From Psococerastis gibbosa (Eukaryota; Arthropoda; Insecta; Psocodea; Psocidae): a DNA stretch of 64,000 nt. Below the pieces are notes generated by a model. The model was given only the letters and a program-made list of their open reading frames with translations, searched no databases and was not told the origin of the DNA. The stretch is from contig OZ020490.1 of NCBI GenBank assembly GCA_963971405.1, positions 25,135,464 to 25,199,463 of the forward strand, written 5' to 3'. The translations under genes were made by a program, and so were the position numbers. The first letter of the stretch is position 1; each line of letters starts with the position of its first letter. Shown piece by piece: positions 1 through 11,900 of the stretch.

Positions 1-58
1 AACCAAAATTCAAACGCAAAACAACAAATATGGCCGGTTGACGTTTTCGATTTCCCAA

Positions 59-326
59 GGTGTCTATTCCACCGGCGATTTTACTTCATATTTGACTTTG
101 TCATTGATGTTTGTTTTGTTTTAAGGAGACTATTATGTAGATACTTAACTTGCCTATTATAAATTGAGTTATAATATGGTAGAGACTTATTAATGATGTC
201 TGCTACCATATTATAACTTAATTTATAATAGATAAGTTAACTATCTACATAACAGCCTCATTAAAACAAAACAAACGTCAATGACAAAGTCAAATATGAA
301 GTAAAATCGCCGGTGGAATAGCAGCC
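59..326. mobile_element. Palindromic MITE, ATTCCAC-terminus group
   Basis: Near-perfect inverted arms (GGTGTCTATTCCACCGGCGA at left, complement ending at 326). The arms contain TGTCTGCTACCA, the core shared by the whole group. The interior half is shared with the copy at about 27052-27308. Confidence 0.7.
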
Positions 327-415
327 GAAGCTCAGTTTACCCAACCAAGTAGTTGGGGAAAGTGGGGGTATAATACATTTCCTTATGGCATTATTTTTCT
401 ACCGTAGAAAAACTG

Positions 416-530
416 CAGGCTGATCATGGCGATTATAATACCGGTATTTATTTAATCCCCTGATATTAAAAATGTAAACAAACAAATTTTGAATAGCACT
501 TTCCATTATAAAATTATCTTGTTTACATAA
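416..530. mobile_element. Partial CAGSCTGATC-type MITE
   Basis: Starts CAGGCTGATCATGGCGATTA after CTG. The right half is missing. Confidence 0.55.
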
Positions 531-832
531 TAATTAATTTTCATGAATTAATTAGTGAAACTTAGATGAAACTCTCGCACTAACGTATAGATAATTCTTT
601 AATAAGAAACAGGACGTTGTGGTCAACAATATGCCCAATTTCCACTTTGCAATGCAGGTAAGTACTGCAGAAAATTTTTATATTATGTGGGGTTTGGAAC
701 CTCTACCCATTGTTTCATAGGCCAGTTCACTACCAAACGGATATTTCAGACCCTACAAAAACTACATTAATTGGCTATAGCTATTCAATGCTTTACAATT
801 CTTTATAGCTTATTATGTCTATTGGGTATTGT

Positions 833-1016
833 GACAGCAAAAAAATTATGGTAAGTTGACTTCGGCACACTCTGCAAGTGTAACGGGATGAACAGTCATC
901 TTACAAATGATATATTTACAAAGCTCGCATCGCATATATCATTTGTAAGATGCCTGTTTTTTGCGTAATACTTGCACACTATGTCTCATTCAACTTACCG
1001 TTATTATTCTGCTGTG
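833..1016. mobile_element. Small palindromic MITE
   Basis: Inverted arms (ATGGTAAGTTGA near the ends, CATCTTACAAATGATATAT internally) around a short loop. Confidence 0.45.
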
Positions 1017-1713
1017 ACGTACTGTATGGCTCAACTCAGCGTAGTATTACTAAAGTAAATGTGCCAAATGGGATTAGACTTTTAGAAATCATTGGTAACT
1101 GTTCATGAGTGTAAATTTACCGTTGATTTTATTTTTTAATGGTGTCTTTCTGCCCTCTTCCAGAACGACTATGGACTATTATGGTCTATTATGACGGTTT
1201 GTTGTCCTGTCTTAGCTAGTCTCTTCTTGTTATATCGTCACTACATTGATAGCTTTTCAATGGTGCAGCTTGTACTAAGCGTAATTGGTGAAAGAATGGA
1301 ATTTTCAAAATTTGCCAGGGTTGGTCAAAAAGTACACAATATAATTTGGTTGATGATTATACAAAATGCAATCTTACTTTCAGCCTTTCTTTCGCACGCT
1401 AAACATTGACTTGAAATCTCCTTACTTCACAGTTATCGCATTATCTTAATTAGTCCTGACCCCGGACAAGGTGCAATATATTAAAAAAAAAAAAAAAAAA
1501 TATAAATAATAATAATCATGTTAAGCTACTAAAGATGTGTTAAATGTGGAGAAAGTCTAGTAAATACTCATTCTGCAGCCATAATTTTGTAGCTGCGACT
1601 ATGAGCTATTGAACAAGTATTAAAAGTAAAAGGTTTTCGTTATTCCTACTACTTAATACTGTCTTATAAGCTCCCCTTTATTTTGGGTTAATTTACCCCT
1701 GTAATTAGTTTGG

Positions 1714-2012
1714 ATTACTTGAGATTTAATTGTGATTGGTGAGTCAAAGATTCTCACCGATCGCAGTACCTAGGGTTCTACTACTTGAGATTTAATTGTG
1801 ATTGGTGGGAGTCAGAGATTCTCATGGATCGCAGTACCTAGGGTTCTACTCTATATAGGAGATGGGGCATTCGAGCGCGCCAAAAATATTTTTTGAATCC
1901 TGGCACTACCGCCGTCTTTTCAATGCCTGGTCAAAGGAGAAGCGGGAGAGGGGACGGAAATTTAAAAATTAATTTTTTGGCGGGAAGCAAATGTCCCATC
2001 TCTCCTATATAG
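1714..2012. repeat. 70-bp direct duplication and adjoining fold-back
   Basis: TACTTGAGATTTAATTGTGA units at 1714 and 1781 are repeated head to tail. Then CTATATAGGAGATGGG (about 1850) pairs with CCCATCTCTCCTATATAG (about 1993). A diverged copy of the latter is at 28885-29045. Confidence 0.55.
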
Positions 2013-2293
2013 AACTCTAGCTGTACCGATTTGGCATCTGGTATAGTTTGTGCTTGCTTTTATTCTGCTGTTTATTTGAGTATGGTGTATGGTATTAGTG
2101 GTTTTGAATAGATATTGTGTTAAGGTTGATTATTAAATAGTGGGAGTATTGAAGATGTGCTAAAATTCAATTTGATTTCCTAATACAGAATAATACACAC
2201 TGTATTATATCATCATTGAAGATCGTGAATGCCCCATTGAATGTTAAATTAAACTATTTTTAGACATGCTGAACTTAGCTTTGTGGCATGCTA

Positions 2294-2610
2294 CAGCCCG
2301 ATCATGGCGATTTGGGATTATTACAATACCGGGGGGTTTATTCAATTGTTTTAGACAAATGAGTGCAAAATGCGCGGGAAATTCAAATTGGTAAATTGAT
2401 ACTTTTGGTGAGTTTACAATTTTTTCTCCCTTAGATGTAGACACATTAATTAAAATTTTTATTATGTTTCAAAATTCTACCTATACATTTTAATGTTTAT
2501 TAGTATTTCCTTCAATTATTAAACAATGCAACCATTCTCTTGTATTCTAATAATTTATTAATTTGAATTTCCCGCGCATATTTTAACACCGCCATCTTGG
2601 TAAAAAAAAT
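2294..2610. mobile_element. CWG-group MITE, right end lost
   Basis: Starts CAGCCCGATCATGGCGATTT and shares the interior of 40894-41246 (AAATGCGCGGGAAATTCAAA, TTTTCTCCCTTAGATGT). Confidence 0.6.
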
Positions 2611-2634
2611 CAGCTTCATTTTCCCAGGTATAAT

Positions 2635-2735
2635 ATGTGAGCCCCTCCACTCCTGATTATTCAGCACTTCCTCTGGCCCCAGTTCCACTCTTCTGAGATC
2701 GTCCTCAATCTGGTTCCTGTATCTTTTGCAAAGTT
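2635..2735 (-). mobile_element. LINE RT terminal fragment
   Basis: Minus strand RYRNQIEDDLRRVELGPEEV LNNQEWRG; short, ends about 120 bp before RS coding exon 1. Confidence 0.5.
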
Positions 2736-2855
2736 ATGCCCTTTATAAAGTCTATTCCCTCGTTCCCGCCATAATGCTATGGCGTTTAGTACTGCTCCAT
2801 GATTATGTATTCCGTTCAATGGTCTAATACGCGTTCCTCGTTCTTTGCAGAATAA

Positions 2856-2964
2856 ATGGACCGGAGGCGGAACAGGCGCGAGGCCGTACAGTCGGCATCG
2901 TCTGCTGCTGAGAAGGCGTCCAAGTTGAGGATGGATTCGTACTCTGACCGCAAACGTGGAAGAC
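2856..2964 (+). CDS. RS gene coding exon 1
   Basis: Acceptor ttctttgcag ends at 2850 and donor gtaagt starts at 2965. The exon encodes residues 1-36, a basic Ala/Ser helix starting MDRRRNRREAVQSA, and ends in phase 1. The codon split with exon 2 gives Pro37. Confidence 0.8.
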
Positions 2965-5900
2965 GTAAGTGACTTTCATATCATCAAGAACTATATTTTA
3001 AGTCTACTCACAGGTACAGATTAAAAATTAATGTTAGTGAGATGAACTAGTAAATAATTATACCGCTAACGGTACAGTAAATTGTGCGGTGATCCGAATG
3101 CGCCCTTTTGGCTTTGTGGCACCGAATTTTTAGAAAAATTTGTAATGTTTTTTTGATAAATTACACGAATTCTTATTATTATCATCGTGGTCCAATTTTG
3201 AGATTGTGTATGTATGAATTGGGAGTCCCTTGACACCCGTGGCGTCATGTACCGGTCGGGTCCAACTAGGCAAAATAGTAGGGGTTGGTAGAGTGTGGTG
3301 ATTGGTTAAAGAGTGAACTGTATTAAGAGGACGAGTTACAGTTGAAAATTAGCACTCAAAACTTGTTTTTTTTATTGACTTTTTATTTTTTAATTAGGAG
3401 TGTAGAACCCGTAGGAAATTGGCAGCCCGAAATGTAATACCTTTTATTTTTTATTTAATTAACTAAGCAAGTTATTAAAGATTTGGCTCATGTAAGTTGT
3501 AGAAGACTACTTACTTCTTGCATCATATACTATAATAGGAAATATTAAATTTTTGGTACCTTAGTTCTTTCATAAAAGCCAAAGGGATTTTTGGAAAAAC
3601 TAAAAAACCGAAAAGTAAAAATACCTGATTATATGATGCACGAAGTAGTCGTCTACAACTTGAATGGGCCATATAAGAACTTAATAACATGCTTAGTTAA
3701 TGAAATAAAAAATAGAAAAGTAATTAATTTTGGGGTGCCAATTTTCTACGTAGCATATCATATTAATATATTTCATTCAGTGCAGGAATTTATGGAGCAC
3801 TCTTCGTGTTCTTAGTATGTGTGTATGTATGTGTATGTACTCTATATGTGTTTATTTTTATGACGACATCCTATAATGTAATTGTTTTATGGATAATATG
3901 ATTTGATTTGATTAAGTTACATGTTAATTGTTGTTTCGAAAAAAAAAAATAATAACTTTTCCGTTATGGTTGGTACATGAATTGTCAGCATATAATTTCT
4001 AGCTGACTCGTATCTGTACTTGCTTTCGCCTGTTTCAATTTGCGCCAATGGTAAGCTTGTCTCAGCTTGTCCCTGTATCGCGTATAGCCGGTGTAGGTTG
4101 ACATCGAGAATGTATACCAGTTTGCCAATGGCCAAAAATTCATACGGAAACAATATATATAATGAGGAACCAGTAGAATCCGGGCTGATAGGCCGTGGTC
4201 GAAGTGAAAGTGAACTTCCAAGCGTTTCGTCAACATCTGCGGTCGACATCTTCAGTGGAACTAGAGATCTACAAGCACCCGCATAACTTCAATAGGAAAG
4301 AAGAAGGATTAAAGGTCAATAGAATTTGGTATCCAGCCTTAAAGAAGACTACAGCAAAGAAACTGGTGTCATCATCCGGAAATCAGGTTGAGGTAGTAGG
4401 GAGCCAATCAGGAGCGAGGATGACTCCGCCTCCACCCCCCACCACCCCGCATCTTAGTATAAATTTCAGAGCACAACCTCCTGCTCTCACAGTCACTGCT
4501 GAGCCTCCGAGATACAATCTTAGAAGTCTACGCAGTTCCACTGAAGATGTCGACCGCAGATGTTGACGAAACGTTTGGAAGTTCGCTTTCACTTCGACCA
4601 CGGCCCATCAGCCTGGATTCTACTGGTTCCTCATTCGACTCCGGCCGTGAAAGCCTTTGCAGTTATAATATATATAATGTCCGAAATCCATAGGGTCGTT
4701 GGCATTGGACAATCGACCTATGGGTCGATAAAAAGTCCTTAAAATAATAATAAAAATATTACTATTACTAATAATTTCTAGCTTCCCCGCCGCGTCGCAA
4801 AGAAATCGACAATGTGATGAAGAAGGCCCGGAAGGAGGGCACCGAGAAGAGTCAGTATTGGAACAAGAAGCTGCTAGAGGTTGAAGAGAAGGACCCGAAC
4901 AGGTGGCGGCACAGCGGCTACAAGGAGCTCTATGGTGAGAAGTCGTCGAGCGCCTCCCGAAGCCGCAGTCGCAGTCGCTCGCGAAGTCGCAGCCGCAGCA
5001 GGAGTCCTGCCGCGTTTGGCAAGCGCCCCGTCAAAACTGGGTAATAATCAGGGAACGGATAGAGTTATACATAGGCACGACGGTTTTCCTGCCAAGCTAG
5101 GTATTTTAAATTTGTGTGGAGCCAACGGATGAGGTACGCGACATCTTTTGTCTAGTCTAATAGCATAGTAGTCGTCGTCTCAGAATTAACATCTTTACAG
5201 GCCCTAACTTTGGGTTTGCACCTAAACTCCTAAAAGTATTGTTTTTGCTCTTTTTTTTTGTTCATCTTCCTGCTCTTGGTGGGCTTTCAGGACTGCTCGA
5301 CGCCACTCCTCCAAGCATCTCGGTTTTGCACGACGCTCCACCTTCTATGGACTCCTAACTCGGGGAGGTCGGTTTTGAGTTCGTCCTTGTTTGCTTTGTG
5401 CAATTTGTTCGTCATGAAGTTTTCTGACATTCTAACAACGCGTCCTAGCCATCTTAGATGTTATGCTTATAGAAAGCAAATTGCCGTATCATCTTGTTCT
5501 TTATCATACCGATGAACAGCCCTTGATGGGCTTCGGCTGCTTGACAACCCTCCTCCAGTCATCTCGGTTTTTGCTTTCCAATTTATACGTAGTATAAGGA
5601 AAGCTTTGTGACGGTCGAAATTTTCGATTCCGAGATTTCAACGGATTTACACGTTTTAAGGTCCCAGGAACCAAAAAAAGTGGTTTTTACGAAATGTCTG
5701 TCTGTCTGTCTGTTTGTCCGTCGATTTCCGGGCAAACTACTCAGTCGATTTTGATGAAATTCGGCACGTAGGTTCACAAAAATCATACCTCGGGACCATT
5801 TTATTTTTATTTTGGGCTAACTCAATTTGGGGGGTTTTTATTTTCAAAAAACTTCGAAAAAACGTCTAAAAAAATTATTTCCCAAAAACGGCTCGAACGA

Positions 5901-8900
5901 TTTGTTTTAAATTCGCATATATTGTAGTCGTTACTAATGTTAACAAAATGCGGGGGGTCGCTTGCCCCTTGATAGGTTGCTTCTGGGGGTAAAAAAATAA
6001 AAATAACTAAATTTTAATGAAAAATGACTAAAAAATAATTTTTCTGCGAAACCTTTCTAGCGATGATTTCTACCTTCAGGTATGTTTTAGGTGTTATTGA
6101 GTAACGAAACCGGATAGGTTGCTTTCCCAGAAAAGTATTTGGTTTTGTAAAAAAAAATGTTTTTTTGAAACAATGATAGAAAATTCACGCTCAAATGCAT
6201 TGCGTGCCCTGCCAGTATTGCTGTGTGGTAATGTGTTGGTCTGACCTCAGGTGGACAACCCCCCCCCCCCCCCTCCGAGATATCGGAAATTTAACCATAG
6301 GAAAATTATTTAGCATGAAATTACTCATTTTCTCTATCTACTAATTTTTGATAAATTGGAAAGCATGTTCGAGTAAACTCGGACCGGTTCTTATACGATG
6401 CTACACCTTCTACAGACTCCTAACTCGCGGACGTCGGTTTTGAATTCGTTCTTCCTGTGGTATCATGGACGTCCCTTTCGCCCATATGGAAAATAAAGGC
6501 AATTTTCTTTCTTCTTTCTTTCTTAGTTACAACGTGTCCCAGTCATTTTCAACGTTGTGCCTTTATAAAGCAAGTCTCATGTAATAGTTCGGTTGAAAGT
6601 CTTGTGGTACCATGAAAGATTTTGCAACTTATCCGGATTCAAATCTTAGAAAAAAGAACCGGTCCGAGTTTACTCGAACATGCTTTCCAATTTATCGATT
6701 AGTAGAGAGAGAAAATGATTAATTTCATGGTAAATAATTTTCCTAAGGTTAAATTTCGGATATCACTGGGGGGGGGGGGTCGTCCAAATTCTAGATAGGT
6801 CAGACCAACACATTACCACACAGCAATACTGGCAGGGCACGCAATGCATTTGAGCGTGAATTTGCTTTCATTTTTTCACAAATATTTTTTTTTTTTGCAC
6901 AAAACCCAATAGTTTTTTGGGAAAGCAAACTGTCCGGTTTCGTTACTCAAGTTAACACCTAAAACATGCCTGAAGTTAGAAATCATCAATAGAAAGGTTT
7001 CGCAGAAAAATAATTTTTTAGTCATTCTTCATAAAAATTTAGTTATTTTTATTTTTTTACCCCCAGAAGCAAACTATCAATGTGCAAGCTACCCCTCGCA
7101 TTTTATCAACATTGATAACGACTACAATATATGTGAATTTAAAAGAAATCGTTGGAGCCGTTTTTGAGAAATAATTTTTTTAGATGTTTTTTTTTTTAGT
7201 TTTTTGAGAATAAAACCCCCCCGAATTGAGTTAGCCCAAAATAAAAAAAATGGTTCCGAGGTATGATTTTTATAAACTTACATGCCAAATTTCATTCAAA
7301 TCCACCGACTATTTTGCCCGGAAAGCGATGAACAGACAGACAGAGTGACAGACATTTAGTAAAAAACCACTTTTTTGGGTTCCTGGGACCTCAAAACGTG
7401 TAAATCCGTTGAAATCTCGGAATAGAAAATTTGACCATCACAATGCTTTCCTTATACTACATATACATTGGAAAGCAATAACATGGGTGACGTTAGAAGT
7501 TTTTCTTTAGGACCGAGGACCAAAGGTGGTTTAAACATTTGCGACGACTTATTTACCGGGTGAACGCGAGACATGACGATGTTGAATTGCGGACAGTTTC
7601 TGTTGTTTATTTTACACTGCTATCATATTGAAAGTTAATCAAACTGTATTCCAATGGGCCTTGGCAAGTTTTCTCCCCCCATAAAAAAACAAAAAAAACA
7701 AAAAAAAACGGAATGGAATCAGAAAGAATTAAAAGACGTTTTATCAATTATACTAGTAGTTCTTTAAGTTAATACTACAGCAGAACAAACTGCAGCCTGA
7801 TCGAGACGATTATAATACCGGTATTTATTTAATCCCCGGGTAATAAAAATGTAAACAAGATAATTTTATATTGGAAAGTGCTATTCAAAATTTGTTTGTT
7901 TACAGTCATAATCCTAGGGTATTTATTTAACCCAGGTATTATAATCGCCTCGATCAGGCTGATGAAATACAAATTCATTTTAGACACTCAGGCAATCGAA
8001 CCCAAAAAACAGGAATTTTTATGGTTATAACGTAATGGTTCAATTAAATTAATTTAAAAGTGTGAACGGAAATAAAGAATTATTCGTCGGAAAATGAACA
8101 ATTTAATTATAATCAGTGGAATTGTGATTTTATTGATACACAATTTAAGTGTCTTATCTGAACGAAAAGGCAGCAATATTTAAGTGGTAAGTATTCAAAG
8201 AAAATCTTGCTTGTGGTGTTGTATTTTTCGCATGTTTCTTTGCATTGCTTTTTAGAATGAACTTCGTTGATCTGTGCCGTTGAACCCAAAATCTTTTATC
8301 GAATTGTAGTTCTCATGACTTCGGACTATGAAAGTCTTTATTTTTATAATAAGTTTTGAGAGGCATTCAGATTTTGAAAAAGTGTAAAATTAAAAATTAT
8401 TGGATTTCAATGAAAATTTTCTGCGACTTACATCAAATTACCCTATTCCCCATGTGGCTGCGGCGCTAACACTAGTTCATGAACTTTCGTAACTTTTTCT
8501 TGAGACAAATATTGACGTCATAAGTTATAACCATAAGAACGAAAAGTTTGACATGTTTCGATTCCCTGAGTACTTACATAAGGCTACATTCACGTGACAG
8601 ACCAACGTTGCGGGTGCTTATGAACCAAGCTTAGCGTTATTGCTGTTTTAATATATTGTGCTGTGAAAAATAATCATCCTTGGTCAACAACTGTTCTTTT
8701 AGCCGTGTCAGGAAGTAAACAAATAATGAGTTTGTATAACTGTTGAATGGCGTCTATCGACTATATTAGCACCAACAGATTTTTGGTTATATTGCGTTTC
8801 GTGAGGCAGTTGTAAAGGCGCCCATTCCATTGACCGGCTAGGGCTATTTCCAAAAACAGTAACGTGTTAGCAGACATTCAAGACTTAGGTTGCGTTTCCA

Positions 8901-11900
8901 CCGATCTCGCATTGCAGAATGCAAATGACATTGACGGAAATTAGAATTTTTCTTTTTATAGAAATCTATTAAAATGTTTGTACATATCACATGACGCCAT
9001 TTTTTTAATTTTAGTTTGTTTGTTTGTGATTTTACTGTATGATCATTGAACAATTTTAACTATGGCATAGAGGAAAATAAACATTTCCGTCAATTCTGCA
9101 ATGCGAGGTCGATGGAAACGCCACCTGAGTCTTGAATGTCTGCTACCACGTCACCGTTGTTGGATATAGCCCTGGCCGGTCAATGGAATGGGCACCAAAG
9201 GAGGCAATTAATATTTCTATGGTAACTTTGCATGCAGTGGGCTTTTTACGGTAGCTGTAGCTTTGGCAAAGGTATTCATGATGTGTGCTGAATCATTATA
9301 ATAAGGTATTATTTGAAATTAGGAACAATTTGGGTACATTTAAATACTAGTTTTACACAATAGTTTTAAGGCAGAGAGTGCCCGAAGGATGTTTTTTTGG
9401 GGGGAAATTGAAATTCTTGGAAAATAACATGGCGTGAGGGCTAATTAATTAAATTCTCGTTCTATAGTGGATATCGCTCTTCGAACACCTGAAATACATT
9501 AACTTCGTGTACATGAATGTCGCCACTATAATAGCTCTGGGCCGAGAAATGAATTAATTAGCTCTAGTTTAAAAATTAAGTCTTGTTTAAAAGCCAAAAT
9601 GGGGAAGATTTCCATTAACACTGAATTACCGTTGCATGAGCTGCCTATTTTCAAACGACCTTTTTTTCAGGAGAGCTAGAAAACCGATTTTCTCCCAATT
9701 CCTTTTATCCCCCTTAACTCCCAGTTAATAAATACATAAATAAAATAAATATTGCCTTTTTGTTCTATTACTAAGCCAACCTAGTGGAGTTAGGGCTATA
9801 AAGCCCTCTTTTCCACTCTACTAGGAAAGCCCGCCTGCTTTACATGCCCTCCGAATCATAGCCAGAGAATGTAGCAAGTGTGGGACTCGAACCAGCAACC
9901 TTTCGGGTGAAAGTTGGAGTCTATACCACTACTCTACATGTCGTGACTAGTATGTGGGAGCAATGTTTGCCACGTGATCACAATGGCGGACGCCGATTGG
10001 TTGAGATGGAGCTAAAGGCGTATTTCTTTTGCCTACGATTGTAAATTTTTTACTAGAAAATGCTACTATCGTCATTTCATTGGACCAAAATGGGCGGAGC
10101 TTCTAAATTTTTTCCCCCGTTTTTCCCCTGTTTCGAGTTTACGATCGTAAAATATTTTATCAACCTCGGGGAGGTTAGTAAAAAAATTGCTTATGTAATT
10201 TTTGTTTTTGTTGACGTTTTGATCATTTAATTCAACAAGTTGAGGTTATGTTTTGCGATTTGTGCTGTGTATACGATTTTTGTTGTTGTTTTTACTGAGT
10301 TATACGGATTTAATCAAATAAAAGAAGGGAGGAAGAGATGAGCTCAAATAATAATAATAATAAATATAAATATATTTTGATAATATATTTCTACTTTTCT
10401 CATTTCATTGCATAAAATGTGAGTAAATTGAAAACGAGCTCTGATTGGTCAGAAATATGTGCTCACATTTTACGATCGTTGGCAAAAGAAGTACGCTTTT
10501 ACACCTAGTGAGATAGATTTTCGTAAAAATAAGTCTAACTTTAAAGAAGCATTTAAGATGGGAGACATTTTATTGACGCCAAAGTGGTAGTTATGTCTAT
10601 CGACAGACCTTTAAACAAGGAATCCAATACAATCAAAAACTCTTATTATAAAAAAAATTTGATAATATACAACTCACATGCAGTACGTATATAGTATATA
10701 CAATGTTCTCGTGTCAGCAATCACACTCATTTAATTTTCAGGAAGAATTATTGGCAGCACGACACAGCACGATGCTGCCCCACCCCTAGATTCCAGTCCC
10801 AGAATGAACCTGAGTGGAAAGGCAAAGTAAGGGAGAGAGAAATGCTTCATCTAAGAAGATTACGACTAGACGCCATTGCCCGTTTTGGCGAATACACCAA
10901 AACGGAACTTGCAAAAATAGATAATCCCGAGTTATTGAAATTAACAATGACGAAGATAAAATATGTGCTAGACTTAGGAACAGGGGCCATGAAGTAAAAG
11001 AGGTAATAGTACTTAGTTTTATTTGACAGTACATGGATCCAGCTCGACCTCGTTGTAAAGCAGTGTCTACCTATCATACAAAATAATTAATCAAGTTAAT
11101 TAATTAGTTTAAAAATAAAATAATAAAATAAAGGTTATCCTTTATAAACAGTGGACACATCGGATTAATGTGCATAAATTGTCATTCTGTGACTGGTTTA
11201 AAGTAAGGCACTATGTACCCGGGTATTGTCATCCGCCATGTTGAATCCCATATTTCCTATATGGTAAGTATTGTAAGAAAAGTAAAAGATTGAAAAAAAA
11301 CGAATACACGTTTTAGTATTTTTTTTATTAAACACTTCCCTAATTTGTAGCACGTTTTTTAAATAATAATAAATAAACAACGGTAAATTTCTAAAAATAA
11401 ATAGGTAAACACCCATTACTTGGCTTATACACCAGACTCACAATGGATACAATATGGCGGATGACAATACCTGTCTAATATAGAGCCCTAGTTTAAAGTT
11501 AAGGCTGAGATTTCAAAATATTTTGTAAACAGAATGACATAGCCCAATTTGACGAAATTAATTCATTTCTCCTTCCACGAATATATAGTTAGATGAACCG
11601 TTCAATAAAATAAACGTGTATTTACAAGATCTAATGTTTATACAGTTTTTGTAATGGTTGCGCTCCCTCGTACCGTGAGGCGAGTGAGGATCACGCAATA
11701 TCTTGGGCGGCTATCGTGTAGCCTGAAGCTTAAAATTACTTAAACATAGACGACACAAAATATCAATTATATGTTTTGTGTTAATTGTTTTGTAGTGCTT
11801 CAGTGAGTGCTTTCAATTTGTTATTATTATCACTTTTAAAAAATCGGTAAAATACTTTTACATAGATTTTATGGAATATATGGATAGTAAATCATTCAAT

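Noticed and set aside
3591-3815. 74-codon frame
   Set aside because: Lies within a TTAA-type MITE that is repeated at 18184 and 63791.
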